Source: Bacteroidales bacterium (GTDB taxonomy: Bacteria > Bacteroidota > Bacteroidia > Bacteroidales > WCHB1-69). From it: a stretch of 13,354 bases of DNA. The position numbers were made by a program, and so were the translations under genes. Shown here in pieces: positions 7,442 through 13,354 of this stretch; within the stretch, counting starts at the first letter, position 1; each line of letters starts with the position of its first letter. The notes below the pieces were generated by a model. It searched no databases. It worked only from the letters and a program-made list of their open reading frames with translations, and had not been told where the DNA came from. The stretch is taken from positions 1 through 13,354 of the forward strand of contig JAISRU010000215.1 in NCBI GenBank assembly GCA_031273515.1, written 5' to 3'.

Positions 7442-7479
7442 CCCTCTCCTGTAGTTGAGCTTGTCGAAACTGGAGAGGG
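7442..7479. repeat. CCCTCTCC/GGAGAGGG inverted repeat with nested element
   Basis: CCCTCTCC (7442-7449) pairs perfectly with GGAGAGGG (7472-7479). The 22-base loop holds copy 3 of the TTGAGC-GTCGAAA element (7455-7469), itself flanked by AGTT/AACT arms. A CAGGGGATGAGG tail follows. No T-run follows on either strand. Confidence 0.7.
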
Positions 7480-7505
7480 CAGGGGATGAGGAAAAATAAT
7501 CATGC

Positions 7506-7542
7506 CCATCAGATAAATCATTAGAATCACAGTTCAAGACAA
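7506..7542. repeat. 37-bp dispersed repeat module, copy 2
   Basis: Identical to 1741-1777 over 37 bases. Followed 9 bases later by the 20-bp module, the reverse of the order in the first locus. Confidence 0.9.
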
Positions 7543-7551
7543 TAATCCTGT

Positions 7552-7571
7552 AAATCCTGATTCAGACAATT
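7552..7571. repeat. 20-bp dispersed repeat module, copy 2
   Basis: Identical to 1707-1726 over 20 bases. It ends 6 bases before the stop codon of S41 gene 1, so this repeat abuts the gene. Confidence 0.85.
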
Positions 7572-7576
7572 TCCCA

Positions 7577-9079
7577 TTAGTTTCCGGAGCGAATTTCGTT
7601 TAATATCCATTCCAAAGCCTTATCATTTCCTTTTTTTAATTCTTCATAATCGGAAGGAATAATAATATTTGGGTGTAATATATCCGATGTATCTGTGTGA
7701 TTGGGACGTATAAAATATTTCCAACTTACCGAACATGCTATTTTGGAAAAAGGAAGTTGAAAAATAAATCGGTCGCCAAATGAAGTCGGCGATTGTGCTG
7801 TAGCTTCTCCAACCGTTGTAAACAAGTTATTATCATATACTTTCAGCAATAAATCGGACGCAGCGCTAAACGTATTATTCCCTTGTATAAAATAAACCTT
7901 TCCTGTAAATCGCTTTGTGGAATCAGCTATATGATAAACGGATTTTTGATTATGAATATCTTCATGAAGTATCCCGTTCTTTGTAGACCAGAATATATTT
8001 CCATAAGTTATTTTTCCATAATGACCTCTCCTGTACTCTTTCTTGACAATGCTATTTGCATCGCATACCGATTTGGATATGCGAGAACCTGTCTGAAAAT
8101 ATTTTAAATGTAATGTGTCATATTGCTGCGGCAGTAAATAAAACAATAATTGATCGCCAACAGTACTGTTGCCTCCTCCGTTATAACGTAAATCAACAAT
8201 GAGATTTTTTATTTGCTGATTTTCCATTTCTGCAAACATTTTTGCTAAAAGATTAGAAAACAATCGATATCTGCTATATTGTTTAAATTGTCTTTTGTGA
8301 ATTAATCGTTGAACCCAATTATATCTGCTATAAAAATCCTCCAGTTCACTTGCTTTATCTATCATCTCATTCAATTGAAGATAAGTGAAATTTTGCTTGG
8401 GAAAAGTTCTATAAAAGAAGTTTTTTTCCTGATAACCACTTACAGGATGAACCGTAATTGTTGTGTCTGCTATCCATAGAATATCATTTGCTTTTTTAGC
8501 ACAAACAGAATAACTGCTCCTGTTGGATAACGACAAAACAATTGTATCCGATTGATGCGTTAGATTGGTGTATTTATAATACATTGGATTAGAAATACAT
8601 TGGGTTAAATACATATTGCGTGCAATTGCCTGTTCAAAGCCAATGTATTTCCCCATTTGTTTGGCTATTGTATCAACAGGAATACCATTGATTTTTTCAA
8701 TAGTATATCCCAACATGCTTTCGTCCTCACTCATGATTACAACAAATTGTTGATTGGAAAGGAAAACTGTGAAAGGATAGCATACATTATTATCAAACGG
8801 TTCAGTCAGTATTCCCGTATGACTATCATGTAAGTGTGCCAAAAACTCCCGAAGTAAAAAGTTGAGATCTGTCGTATTTTTACATTCCTGTTCGATGCGC
8901 ATAACAAATTCCTGTTTTAAACATGTATATTCTATTAGCGACAGTTTGTTGAATACATTTGGATGTATTTCTTCTATTTTATCACACATATATATAAAAT
9001 CCGCCAAAAACATGTTTTGAGATTTTATACTTATCGGATTAAAAAACAATAGTAACATATATATCTTTATCTGCTTCAT
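7577..9079 (-). CDS. Secreted S41-family (C-terminal processing/tricorn-like) peptidase, gene 1
   Basis: A 500-residue protein with an N-terminal hydrophobic signal segment (about residues 4-19), so probably exported to the periplasm or outer surface. Layout: an S41 N-terminal helical region with IHPN and HDSHTGI (D85, H87) motifs, a PDZ-like stretch (GYTIEKINGIPVDTI, about 124-138), then the S41 core with IVDLRYNGGGNSTVGDQL (about 294-311), the probable nucleophile Ser in GNNTFSAAS (S405) and GEATAQSPTSFGD (424-436). S41 enzymes cut proteins or peptides using a serine nucleophile. The Lys of the canonical CtpA GEKTFGKG motif is absent, which fits tricorn/IRBP-like members better than CtpA, or a weak or inactive enzyme. 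The frame extends 20 codons upstream, but the ATG at 9079 begins a proper signal peptide. The gene is visibly AT-richer than ugd or pruA. Substrate unknown. Confidence 0.85.
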   Translation of the reverse strand: MKQIKIYMLLLFFNPISIKSQNMFLADFIYMCDKIEEIHPNVFNKLSLIEYTCLKQEFVMRIEQECKNTTDLNFLLREFLAHLHDSHTGILTEPFDNNVCYPFTVFLSNQQFVVIMSEDESMLGYTIEKINGIPVDTIAKQMGKYIGFEQAIARNMYLTQCISNPMYYKYTNLTHQSDTIVLSLSNRSSYSVCAKKANDILWIADTTITVHPVSGYQEKNFFYRTFPKQNFTYLQLNEMIDKASELEDFYSRYNWVQRLIHKRQFKQYSRYRLFSNLLAKMFAEMENQQIKNLIVDLRYNGGGNSTVGDQLLFYLLPQQYDTLHLKYFQTGSRISKSVCDANSIVKKEYRRGHYGKITYGNIFWSTKNGILHEDIHNQKSVYHIADSTKRFTGKVYFIQGNNTFSAASDLLLKVYDNNLFTTVGEATAQSPTSFGDRFIFQLPFSKIACSVSWKYFIRPNHTDTSDILHPNIIIPSDYEELKKGNDKALEWILNEIRSGN

Positions 9080-9148
9080 AAAATATGATTTATCGTTTTT
9101 TTGTTTCAAGTTCAAAGTATTCCGCTTGCAACACGACAATCGTCATAC

Positions 9149-9172
9149 AGCATTGCAAAAAGTTGTAATGCT
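9149..9172. repeat. Imperfect hairpin between HD gene and S41 gene 1
   Basis: AGCATTGCA (9149-9157) can pair with TGTAATGCT (9164-9172), with one G-T wobble on the plus strand (an A-C mismatch on the minus strand). It lies 41 bases after the HD-protein stop. No T-run follows on the minus strand, so a terminator role is doubtful. Confidence 0.3.
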
Positions 9173-9212
9173 TTTCGGCATCTTTCGGACATATCCCGAA
9201 GTAACAGGATAA

Positions 9213-9764
9213 TTATATTATCAATCGTTCTTTAAACGGGAGAAAGGTCATAAAATCGGCATGATGGACGATATATGCTTCTGTTGTTCGTTTAACCATG
9301 TCTCCTTCTCCCGCATGAGTCGCAATAATGTGACAAACTTCCGGCGGAATATTGCACTGTTCCGCCAAAGCAACTCCCGAAAACGGATGACGTAAATATT
9401 TTCCGTAATTACCTGCTGTCGATTTCCCGTCTTTAAGTTCGTATTCCAATAATTTTCCTACATCTGCCAGAATAGCTCCCGAAATCAAAACATCCATATT
9501 TACAGGCAAGTCTGTCTTGAAAAAGTCGTTTATCTTTTTTCCTGATTCATACGCAATATGGACAACACAACGTTTGTGCGTCATGAAACTCACCTGTAAA
9601 TCGTTTCCACAAAGCAAAGTAAAGGGAATAACATGTAAATCTGCTATAGAGAGTACGCTTCTTTGCAAGGCAAGTTCCCATGTCTTCGCTGTTTTTGTAC
9701 GAAGATCTTCGTTGTTTATCCACAACAATTCGGGCCAAAGTTGCAGGATTTCTTCCCGTATCAT
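9213..9764 (-). CDS. HD-domain protein, putative metal-dependent phosphohydrolase with altered HD pair
   Basis: A 183-residue cytosolic protein with the helical layout of the HD superfamily: first metal-ligand His in THKRCVVHIA (H63, with V67 and A71 in the usual register), then ISGAILADVGKLLEYE (94-109), RHPFSGVALAEQ (H126), IIATHAGEGD (H150) and VHHADFMTF (D170). These match the H, HD, H, H, D ligand series, except that the family's HD doublet reads AD here (A100-D101). Many HD proteins hydrolyse phosphate esters or nucleotides; with one ligand missing, activity or metal number may differ. The N-terminal 60 residues have no recognised domain. It starts 12 bases after the ugd stop on the same strand and is probably translated from the ugd transcript. 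Substrate unknown; an independent housekeeping role is as likely as a link to UDP-sugar metabolism. Confidence 0.8.
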   Translation of the reverse strand: MIREEILQLWPELLWINNEDLRTKTAKTWELALQRSVLSIADLHVIPFTLLCGNDLQVSFMTHKRCVVHIAYESGKKINDFFKTDLPVNMDVLISGAILADVGKLLEYELKDGKSTAGNYGKYLRHPFSGVALAEQCNIPPEVCHIIATHAGEGDMVKRTTEAYIVHHADFMTFLPFKERLII

Positions 9765-9776
9765 AACAATTTCCGA

Positions 9777-11090
9777 TTAAAGTCCAATGCCGGAATACTC
9801 TATTCCTGCTTTTTTGATTTCTTTTGCGTCATAAATATTTCTGCCGTCGAATACAACTGGATTTTTCATGGCATTCTTGATGTTTTCCCACACAGGAGCG
9901 CGAAATTCTTTCCATTCCGTAATAAGCAATAACGCATCCGCATCTTTTACGGCTTCGTATATGTTTTCGGCATAAGTTATTTTATCTCCGATTTTGCGCT
10001 TTGTCTCGTCCATGGCAATAGGGTCGTAAGCCTTTATGATACAGCCTGCTTTTAGCAATTCATTGATGATAACAAGAGATGGCGCTTCCCGCATATCATC
10101 GGTTTCGGGTTTAAAAGCCAGTCCCCAGACTGCAATCACTTTGTCTTTCAGATTGCCCTGATAATATGCGTTCAGTTTATGGAAAAGGACAAATTTCTGA
10201 TCGTCATTAACTGTTTCGACCGCTTTAATCACTCGCATGGGATAATCATTTTGTTCGCCTATTTTCAGCAGCGCTTTGACGTCTTTCGGGAAACATGAGC
10301 CTCCATAACCGCATCCTGCATATAAAAATTTCGTGCCGATACGGGTATCCGAACCAATTCCTTTGCGTACCATATTGATATTCGCTCCCACTTTTTCACA
10401 TAAATTAGCGATGTCGTTCATAAAGCTGATACGTGTTGCCAGCATGGCATTTGCCGCATATTTTGTCATTTCGGCAGAAGCGATGTCCATAAAGATCACC
10501 CGAAAGTTATTCAACAAAAACGGACGATACAATCGAGTCATTAACTCTTCCGCTTTGGACGATTCTATGCCGACAACAACTCTGTCAGGACGCATAAAAT
10601 CGTTCACGGCGTCTCCTTCTTTCAGAAATTCGGGATTAGAGGCGACGTCAAAAGAGATTGTCAAACCGCGTTTATCCAATTCTGTCTGTATTGTTTTGCG
10701 AACCAGAGCCGCTGTTCCAATCGGGACGGTACTTTTGGTGACTATCAGTTTATAGTCGTTCATCTTTTGTCCGATTGTTTTCGCTACTTCCAGAACATAT
10801 TGCAAATCGGCGCTTCCGTCTTCGTCGGGAGGAGTGCCTACAGCGGAAAATATTATCTGTGCATCTTCCAGATTGTCGGCAAGGGAAGTTGAAAATTCCA
10901 AGCGTCCTGCTTTTGAATTTTTCTCCACAATAACCTCTAATCCGGGTTCATAGATAGGCAGAATCCCTTTTTTGAGATTCGCTATTTTTGTTTCGTCCAC
11001 ATCGACACAAATAACGGGAATGCCCATTTCCGCAAAACAAGCGCCCGTTACCAAACCCACATAACCTGTTCCTACTACTATCGTTTTCAT
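9777..11090 (-). CDS. ugd: UDP-glucose 6-dehydrogenase
   Basis: A 437-residue cytosolic enzyme that oxidises UDP-glucose to UDP-glucuronate using two NAD+, supplying acidic sugars for capsule, exopolysaccharide or LPS. The N-terminal Rossmann motif is VGTGYVGLVTG (G7-G9-G12), followed by YEPGL (47-51), the SAVGTPPDEDG loop (82-92), TKSTVPIGT (118-126), NPEFLKEG (152-159, E156), TKYAANA with K210, and the catalytic Cys in GYGGSCFPKD (C266). The C-terminal domain has VWGLAFKPETDDMREAPS (321-338) and FDGRNIYD. Length is normal and the catalytic set is complete. The ATG at 11090 is 41 bases downstream of a TAnnTTTG box. The only partner is the HD-domain gene 12 bases behind; no glycosyltransferase genes are nearby, so it is not inside a polysaccharide cluster within this window. 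Confidence 0.97.
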   Translation of the reverse strand: MKTIVVGTGYVGLVTGACFAEMGIPVICVDVDETKIANLKKGILPIYEPGLEVIVEKNSKAGRLEFSTSLADNLEDAQIIFSAVGTPPDEDGSADLQYVLEVAKTIGQKMNDYKLIVTKSTVPIGTAALVRKTIQTELDKRGLTISFDVASNPEFLKEGDAVNDFMRPDRVVVGIESSKAEELMTRLYRPFLLNNFRVIFMDIASAEMTKYAANAMLATRISFMNDIANLCEKVGANINMVRKGIGSDTRIGTKFLYAGCGYGGSCFPKDVKALLKIGEQNDYPMRVIKAVETVNDDQKFVLFHKLNAYYQGNLKDKVIAVWGLAFKPETDDMREAPSLVIINELLKAGCIIKAYDPIAMDETKRKIGDKITYAENIYEAVKDADALLLITEWKEFRAPVWENIKNAMKNPVVFDGRNIYDAKEIKKAGIEYSGIGL

Positions 11091-11130
11091 CTTTTACTGA
11101 TTTTATTTACTGATAAAATTATTTCGACTG

Positions 11131-11138
11131 CAAAAGTA
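11131..11138 (-). promoter_or_regulatory. Bacteroidota-type -7 box (TACTTTTG) for ugd
   Basis: Minus-strand TACTTTTG fits TAnnTTTG and predicts a 5' leader of roughly 35 bases for ugd. No clear -33 TTG is visible at 17-23 bases upstream. Confidence 0.6.
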
Positions 11139-11396
11139 CATAAAAGTTTTGAAATAATATACCGATAGACAAAAATAAATTGACCTTCTTTTTTAATATA
11201 CAGGAAAAGAGAACATTAATCAATCGTTTTGGACGACACTGTTTATTTCTGCAAGAAGTAGACAGTCGAAGACAGAAAGCAGTGGACGAGTAAGATTGTT
11301 TTCCTTTCCTATACGGACTGATTTTAAACAGAACGTCTTATGGATTGATTAACAGATGAGTTTCAAAAATCACACAAATTTCTTTATGAATTTGTA

Positions 11397-11426
11397 TTTT
11401 GTATTGACATTTTTTCACTACTTTTG
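11397..11426 (+). promoter_or_regulatory. Bacteroidota-type promoter for S41 gene 2
   Basis: TTTTG at 11397-11401 is followed after 17 bases by TACTTTTG at 11419-11426, matching the TTG-N(17-23)-TAnnTTTG consensus. This is the most complete promoter in the window. Transcription should start near 11432, giving a leader of about 150 bases to the preferred ATG at 11582. Confidence 0.7.
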
Positions 11427-11464
11427 CAGAACTAAAAAATGATAAGTAAGATGAACTGAACTTT

Positions 11465-11484
11465 GTCGTAACGAGAAATACGAC
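11465..11484 (+). repeat. Hairpin in the leader of S41 gene 2
   Basis: GTCGTA (11465-11470) pairs perfectly with TACGAC (11479-11484) around an 8-base A-rich loop, about 33 bases into the predicted transcript. No T-run follows, so it is not an attenuator in the usual form. Confidence 0.45.
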
Positions 11485-11581
11485 GTCGAATGGGAAACTT
11501 CAAAAGAATTTATAAATGAAAGATTGGATTTACACGATGAAATTAAGAACAAACAACAATTACAATAAAACAAACAACAGG

Positions 11582-13153
11582 ATGATTTATAGATTATTTA
11601 TAATTTGCGGTTTCATGAGTATTTCAATGTTATTAGCTGCACAAACGGAAGAAGACAACGATCCATTCTTTGCCGGACAACGGGCTTTGATGAAGCAATA
11701 TCCCGTACCTGAACTTACGCAGGAGCAAATGTGCGAAGATTTTGATACGCTGATGAGTATTATGAAAAACTGCAATCCCCAATGTTTGGTAAGAAAAGAG
11801 GTTACAGGCTACGATGTTTTAGAACAAATAGCCTCATTAAGAAGCAAAATTGCAACATGTACTAACACACTTGATTTTATTAAATTGCTAAGAGATGCCC
11901 TGTTTTTAGCGCAAGACAAACATATCTTTATTGGACATAATGTGTATTGGTTTAAAAGCAGTATTTATAAAGAGGTTGTAAAACGACTCAATATAAGCGG
12001 TAGAGAATACGGATACAATTTTCATTATGCGGATAGCGTGTTTTATATCTATTTACCTGCTCTATCTCTTTTCTATACAGATGGACGATACTTTTTGAAA
12101 TATGACGTTTCTTTTATTTATGAAAATGATACGGTATTTATTCCTGCAGGTTCGGAACTTATTACATTCAATGGGGAAAATATCGTCGATTATCAGAATG
12201 CTATCCGCTTAAACTCTTCACAGTGGGATTTTGAACGGAAACGCTTTTATCATAACAAATTGGAAATACAATCAGGTAAACATCAGTTAGCTGTCAAACA
12301 TTATGAAACATTTTTAATCCAAGAAGTTCTATTTAATCAATTTACGGAAACGATCGCAAAAGGAGATCGTGGAGAAGAAATTCGCAGACGCATTCACTAT
12401 TTCCCGAAAGACTCTGTTTTGTATATTAAATTACCGATAATGGCTTATTGGAAGAAAATGATAAAGCAATTCCAAAAGGAATTATGGAGTTACAAAAAAT
12501 ATCCTTACCAGAGCGTTATAATTGACATTAGAGGAAATGAAGGAGGAAGTGATTTGGCATGGTTGGAGTTGTTGTCCTGTATTGTGGATACGTCCCTGAA
12601 ATATACATGGCATTGTGTAACAAATAATACTGAACAAGCAAAACAGATTCTGAAACTAACCCATAAAAAACGAAACCTGTTTCAAGTGGAAAACAGAGGA
12701 GATTATATTACCTATGGGAAAGAAATAGATAAAATAAAGCCACTGCATAATAATTTGAAATATAGTGGTACTATTTATATTTTGGTAAATGAAGATATTT
12801 TTTCTTCAGGAGGGGCATTGTCTTCTTTTTCGACAAAGGTGGACAGGATAAAAACAGTAGGTGTTCCAACAGGAACAATAGGCGGACAAGGTATTAACCC
12901 ATCCCTGTTTATTTTACCCAATAGTCGTCTTATGTTTTCAATGGAGATACTATTAGACGCTTCAGGCGTAAATACCTTTGAAGATTTTTATCATGATAAG
13001 GTGAGCTATCCTGTTGTGCCAAGTGTGGATTATTATCGATATTGGTGGAATCCGCAACGAGGCTATGAAATAAACGAAAAAGCCATGTATGAACATGACG
13101 AAATATTTTTAAAAGTATTGGAAATAATCAAACAGGAACAAAATCAAAAATAA
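11582..13153 (+). CDS. Secreted S41-family-like protein, gene 2
   Basis: A 523-residue protein beginning with a signal peptide (Arg at 4, hydrophobic core about 5-19, probable cleavage near LLAAQ), so likely exported. Recognisable S41 parts are a degenerate N-terminal motif LFLAQDKHIFIG (D112, H114), a PDZ-like stretch AGSELITFNGENIVDY (about 189-204), the core SVIIDIRGNEGGSDLAWLEL (about 311-330) and the nucleophile region NEDIFSSGGALSS (S408 or S409) followed by VGVPTGTIGGQG (426-437). The canonical catalytic Lys motif is absent and the family match is weaker than in gene 1, so peptidase activity is uncertain. The frame extends upstream to ATGs at 11516 and 11537, but those add a polar Asn-rich stretch before the signal peptide, so 11582 is preferred. 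The gene is very AT-rich and is only distantly related to gene 1. Substrate unknown. Confidence 0.78.
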   Translation: MIYRLFIICGFMSISMLLAAQTEEDNDPFFAGQRALMKQYPVPELTQEQMCEDFDTLMSIMKNCNPQCLVRKEVTGYDVLEQIASLRSKIATCTNTLDFIKLLRDALFLAQDKHIFIGHNVYWFKSSIYKEVVKRLNISGREYGYNFHYADSVFYIYLPALSLFYTDGRYFLKYDVSFIYENDTVFIPAGSELITFNGENIVDYQNAIRLNSSQWDFERKRFYHNKLEIQSGKHQLAVKHYETFLIQEVLFNQFTETIAKGDRGEEIRRRIHYFPKDSVLYIKLPIMAYWKKMIKQFQKELWSYKKYPYQSVIIDIRGNEGGSDLAWLELLSCIVDTSLKYTWHCVTNNTEQAKQILKLTHKKRNLFQVENRGDYITYGKEIDKIKPLHNNLKYSGTIYILVNEDIFSSGGALSSFSTKVDRIKTVGVPTGTIGGQGINPSLFILPNSRLMFSMEILLDASGVNTFEDFYHDKVSYPVVPSVDYYRYWWNPQRGYEINEKAMYEHDEIFLKVLEIIKQEQNQK

Positions 13154-13164
13154 ACAGGCAATCA

Positions 13165-13320
13165 ATGACAGCTATTTGTTGTATTTATAACGGAAACAAA
13201 GCGTCAAAAGGCTTGGATTATGTGCCGCAGATTTGCGAGGCTCATTCCAATACATTGTTGTGTCTGTCGCTAGTTTGCGAGGTTCATTCCAATACCTTTA
13301 CCGTGTTTTGTTTGCCGTAA
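13165..13320 (+). CDS. Possible 51-residue Cys/His-containing repeat micro-ORF
   Basis: An ATG-started frame opens 11 bases after the S41 gene 2 stop and ends at a TAA at 13318-13320. It encodes no family I recognise. Its second half consists of two repeats, ICEAHSNT and VCEVHSNT, 14 codons apart; a third copy, VCEAHSNS, follows 16 codons later in the same frame but beyond the stop codon. Differences among the copies are synonymous or conservative in this frame (I/V, A/V, T/S) and less so in the other frames. That argues for translation, past or present. Against it are the stop between copies 2 and 3, the small size and the lack of a clear ribosome site. It could equally be non-coding repeat DNA. 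Confidence 0.25.
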   Translation: MTAICCIYNGNKASKGLDYVPQICEAHSNTLLCLSLVCEVHSNTFTVFCLP

Positions 13321-13342
13321 GTTTGCGAGGCGCATTCTAATA
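13231..13342. repeat. Three degenerate 22-bp repeats with 20- and 26-base spacers
   Basis: Copies at 13231-13252, 13273-13294 and 13321-13342 share the core TTTGCGAGG..CATTC.AATA, with weaker similarity in the 9-10 bases before each (TG-C/T-CG). Start-to-start distances are 42 and 48 bases, both multiples of three. The array may continue beyond the right edge. Repeats are too divergent and spacers too short and similar for a CRISPR array. Confidence 0.85.
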
Positions 13343-13354
13343 GCTGGTTTTGTT

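Larger units (their letters stand above)
7182..7576. other. Repeat-rich intergenic region between S41 gene 1 and DUF389 gene
   Basis: No gene is supportable in these 395 bases. They hold the DUF389 promoter box, 7-bp repeats, a stretch of CCGCAGA/ACGCAGA-like short repeats (about 7260-7305), an 8-bp hairpin, two TTGAGC-GTCGAAA elements (one nested in a larger inverted repeat), and copies of the 37-bp and 20-bp modules also found at 1.7 kb. No intrinsic terminator with a T-run is visible for S41 gene 1. Confidence 0.8.
11091..11581. other. Divergent intergenic region between ugd and S41 gene 2
   Basis: It carries one promoter box per strand (11131-11138 minus, 11419-11426 plus), a hairpin in the plus-strand leader, and a 10-bp inverted repeat: TTAATCAATC at 11216-11225 and GATTGATTAA at 11343-11352. 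I see no convincing gene. A start-less open frame runs from 11455 to 11568 and is discussed among the findings. Confidence 0.7.

Noticed and set aside
7442..7479. Intrinsic terminator for S41 gene 1
   Set aside because: The stem is good, but the loop is long and no T-run follows on the minus strand.
13172..13255. 27-residue minus-strand open frame starting MYWNEPRK
   Set aside because: It reads through only one repeat copy, and in this frame copy 3 gains a stop; conservation among copies is poorer than in the plus frame.
13231..13342. CRISPR array
   Set aside because: Only three repeats, each differing from the others at several positions, with spacers of 20 and 26 bases that resemble each other and no cas gene in the window.

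Overview
The window looks like a piece of a Bacteroidota chromosome, most likely Bacteroidales. Four points support this: a TonB-dependent receptor, TAnnTTTG promoter boxes upstream of several genes with little Shine-Dalgarno signal, protein families of Bacteroidota type, and intergenic gaps packed with the short dispersed repeats seen in that phylum. This is inference from sequence character; there is no rRNA or other taxonomic marker here.

Layout. (1) 1-1236, plus strand: the 3' part of a TonB-dependent outer-membrane receptor, cut by the left edge. (2) 1237-1891: a repeat-rich convergent gap with a 7-bp repeat, a 9-bp hairpin, a 22-bp tandem repeat, two REP-like palindromes, dispersed repeat modules and the terminator of the next operon. 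(3) 7163 down to 1892, minus strand: a DUF389 membrane protein, then tyrS, a predicted outer-membrane beta-barrel protein and pruA (glutamate-semialdehyde dehydrogenase). A promoter box precedes both the DUF389 gene and tyrS; tyrS, the barrel gene and pruA are tightly spaced and end at one intrinsic terminator. (4) 7182-7576: a second repeat-rich gap sharing modules with the first. (5) 9079-7577, minus: an AT-rich secreted S41-family protein. (6) 11090-9213, minus: ugd (UDP-glucose 6-dehydrogenase) and an HD-domain protein 12 bp behind it. (7) 11091-11581: a divergent intergenic region with a promoter on each strand. (8) 11582-13153, plus: a second, divergent AT-rich S41-family protein. (9) 13154-13354: three degenerate repeats in a constant reading frame, cut by the right edge.

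Most genes are ordinary housekeeping or envelope functions: tRNA charging, proline/glutamate catabolism, UDP-glucuronate supply, and surface or secreted proteins. I see no CRISPR-Cas, defence island, prophage, transposase or RNA gene. The least explained features are the terminal repeat array with its possible Cys/His-rich micro-ORF, the way short intergenic repeats reach into the receptor gene's end and the DUF389 promoter, the HD-domain protein lacking the His of its HD pair, and two S41 proteins without the canonical lysine motif. None of these proves a new system.
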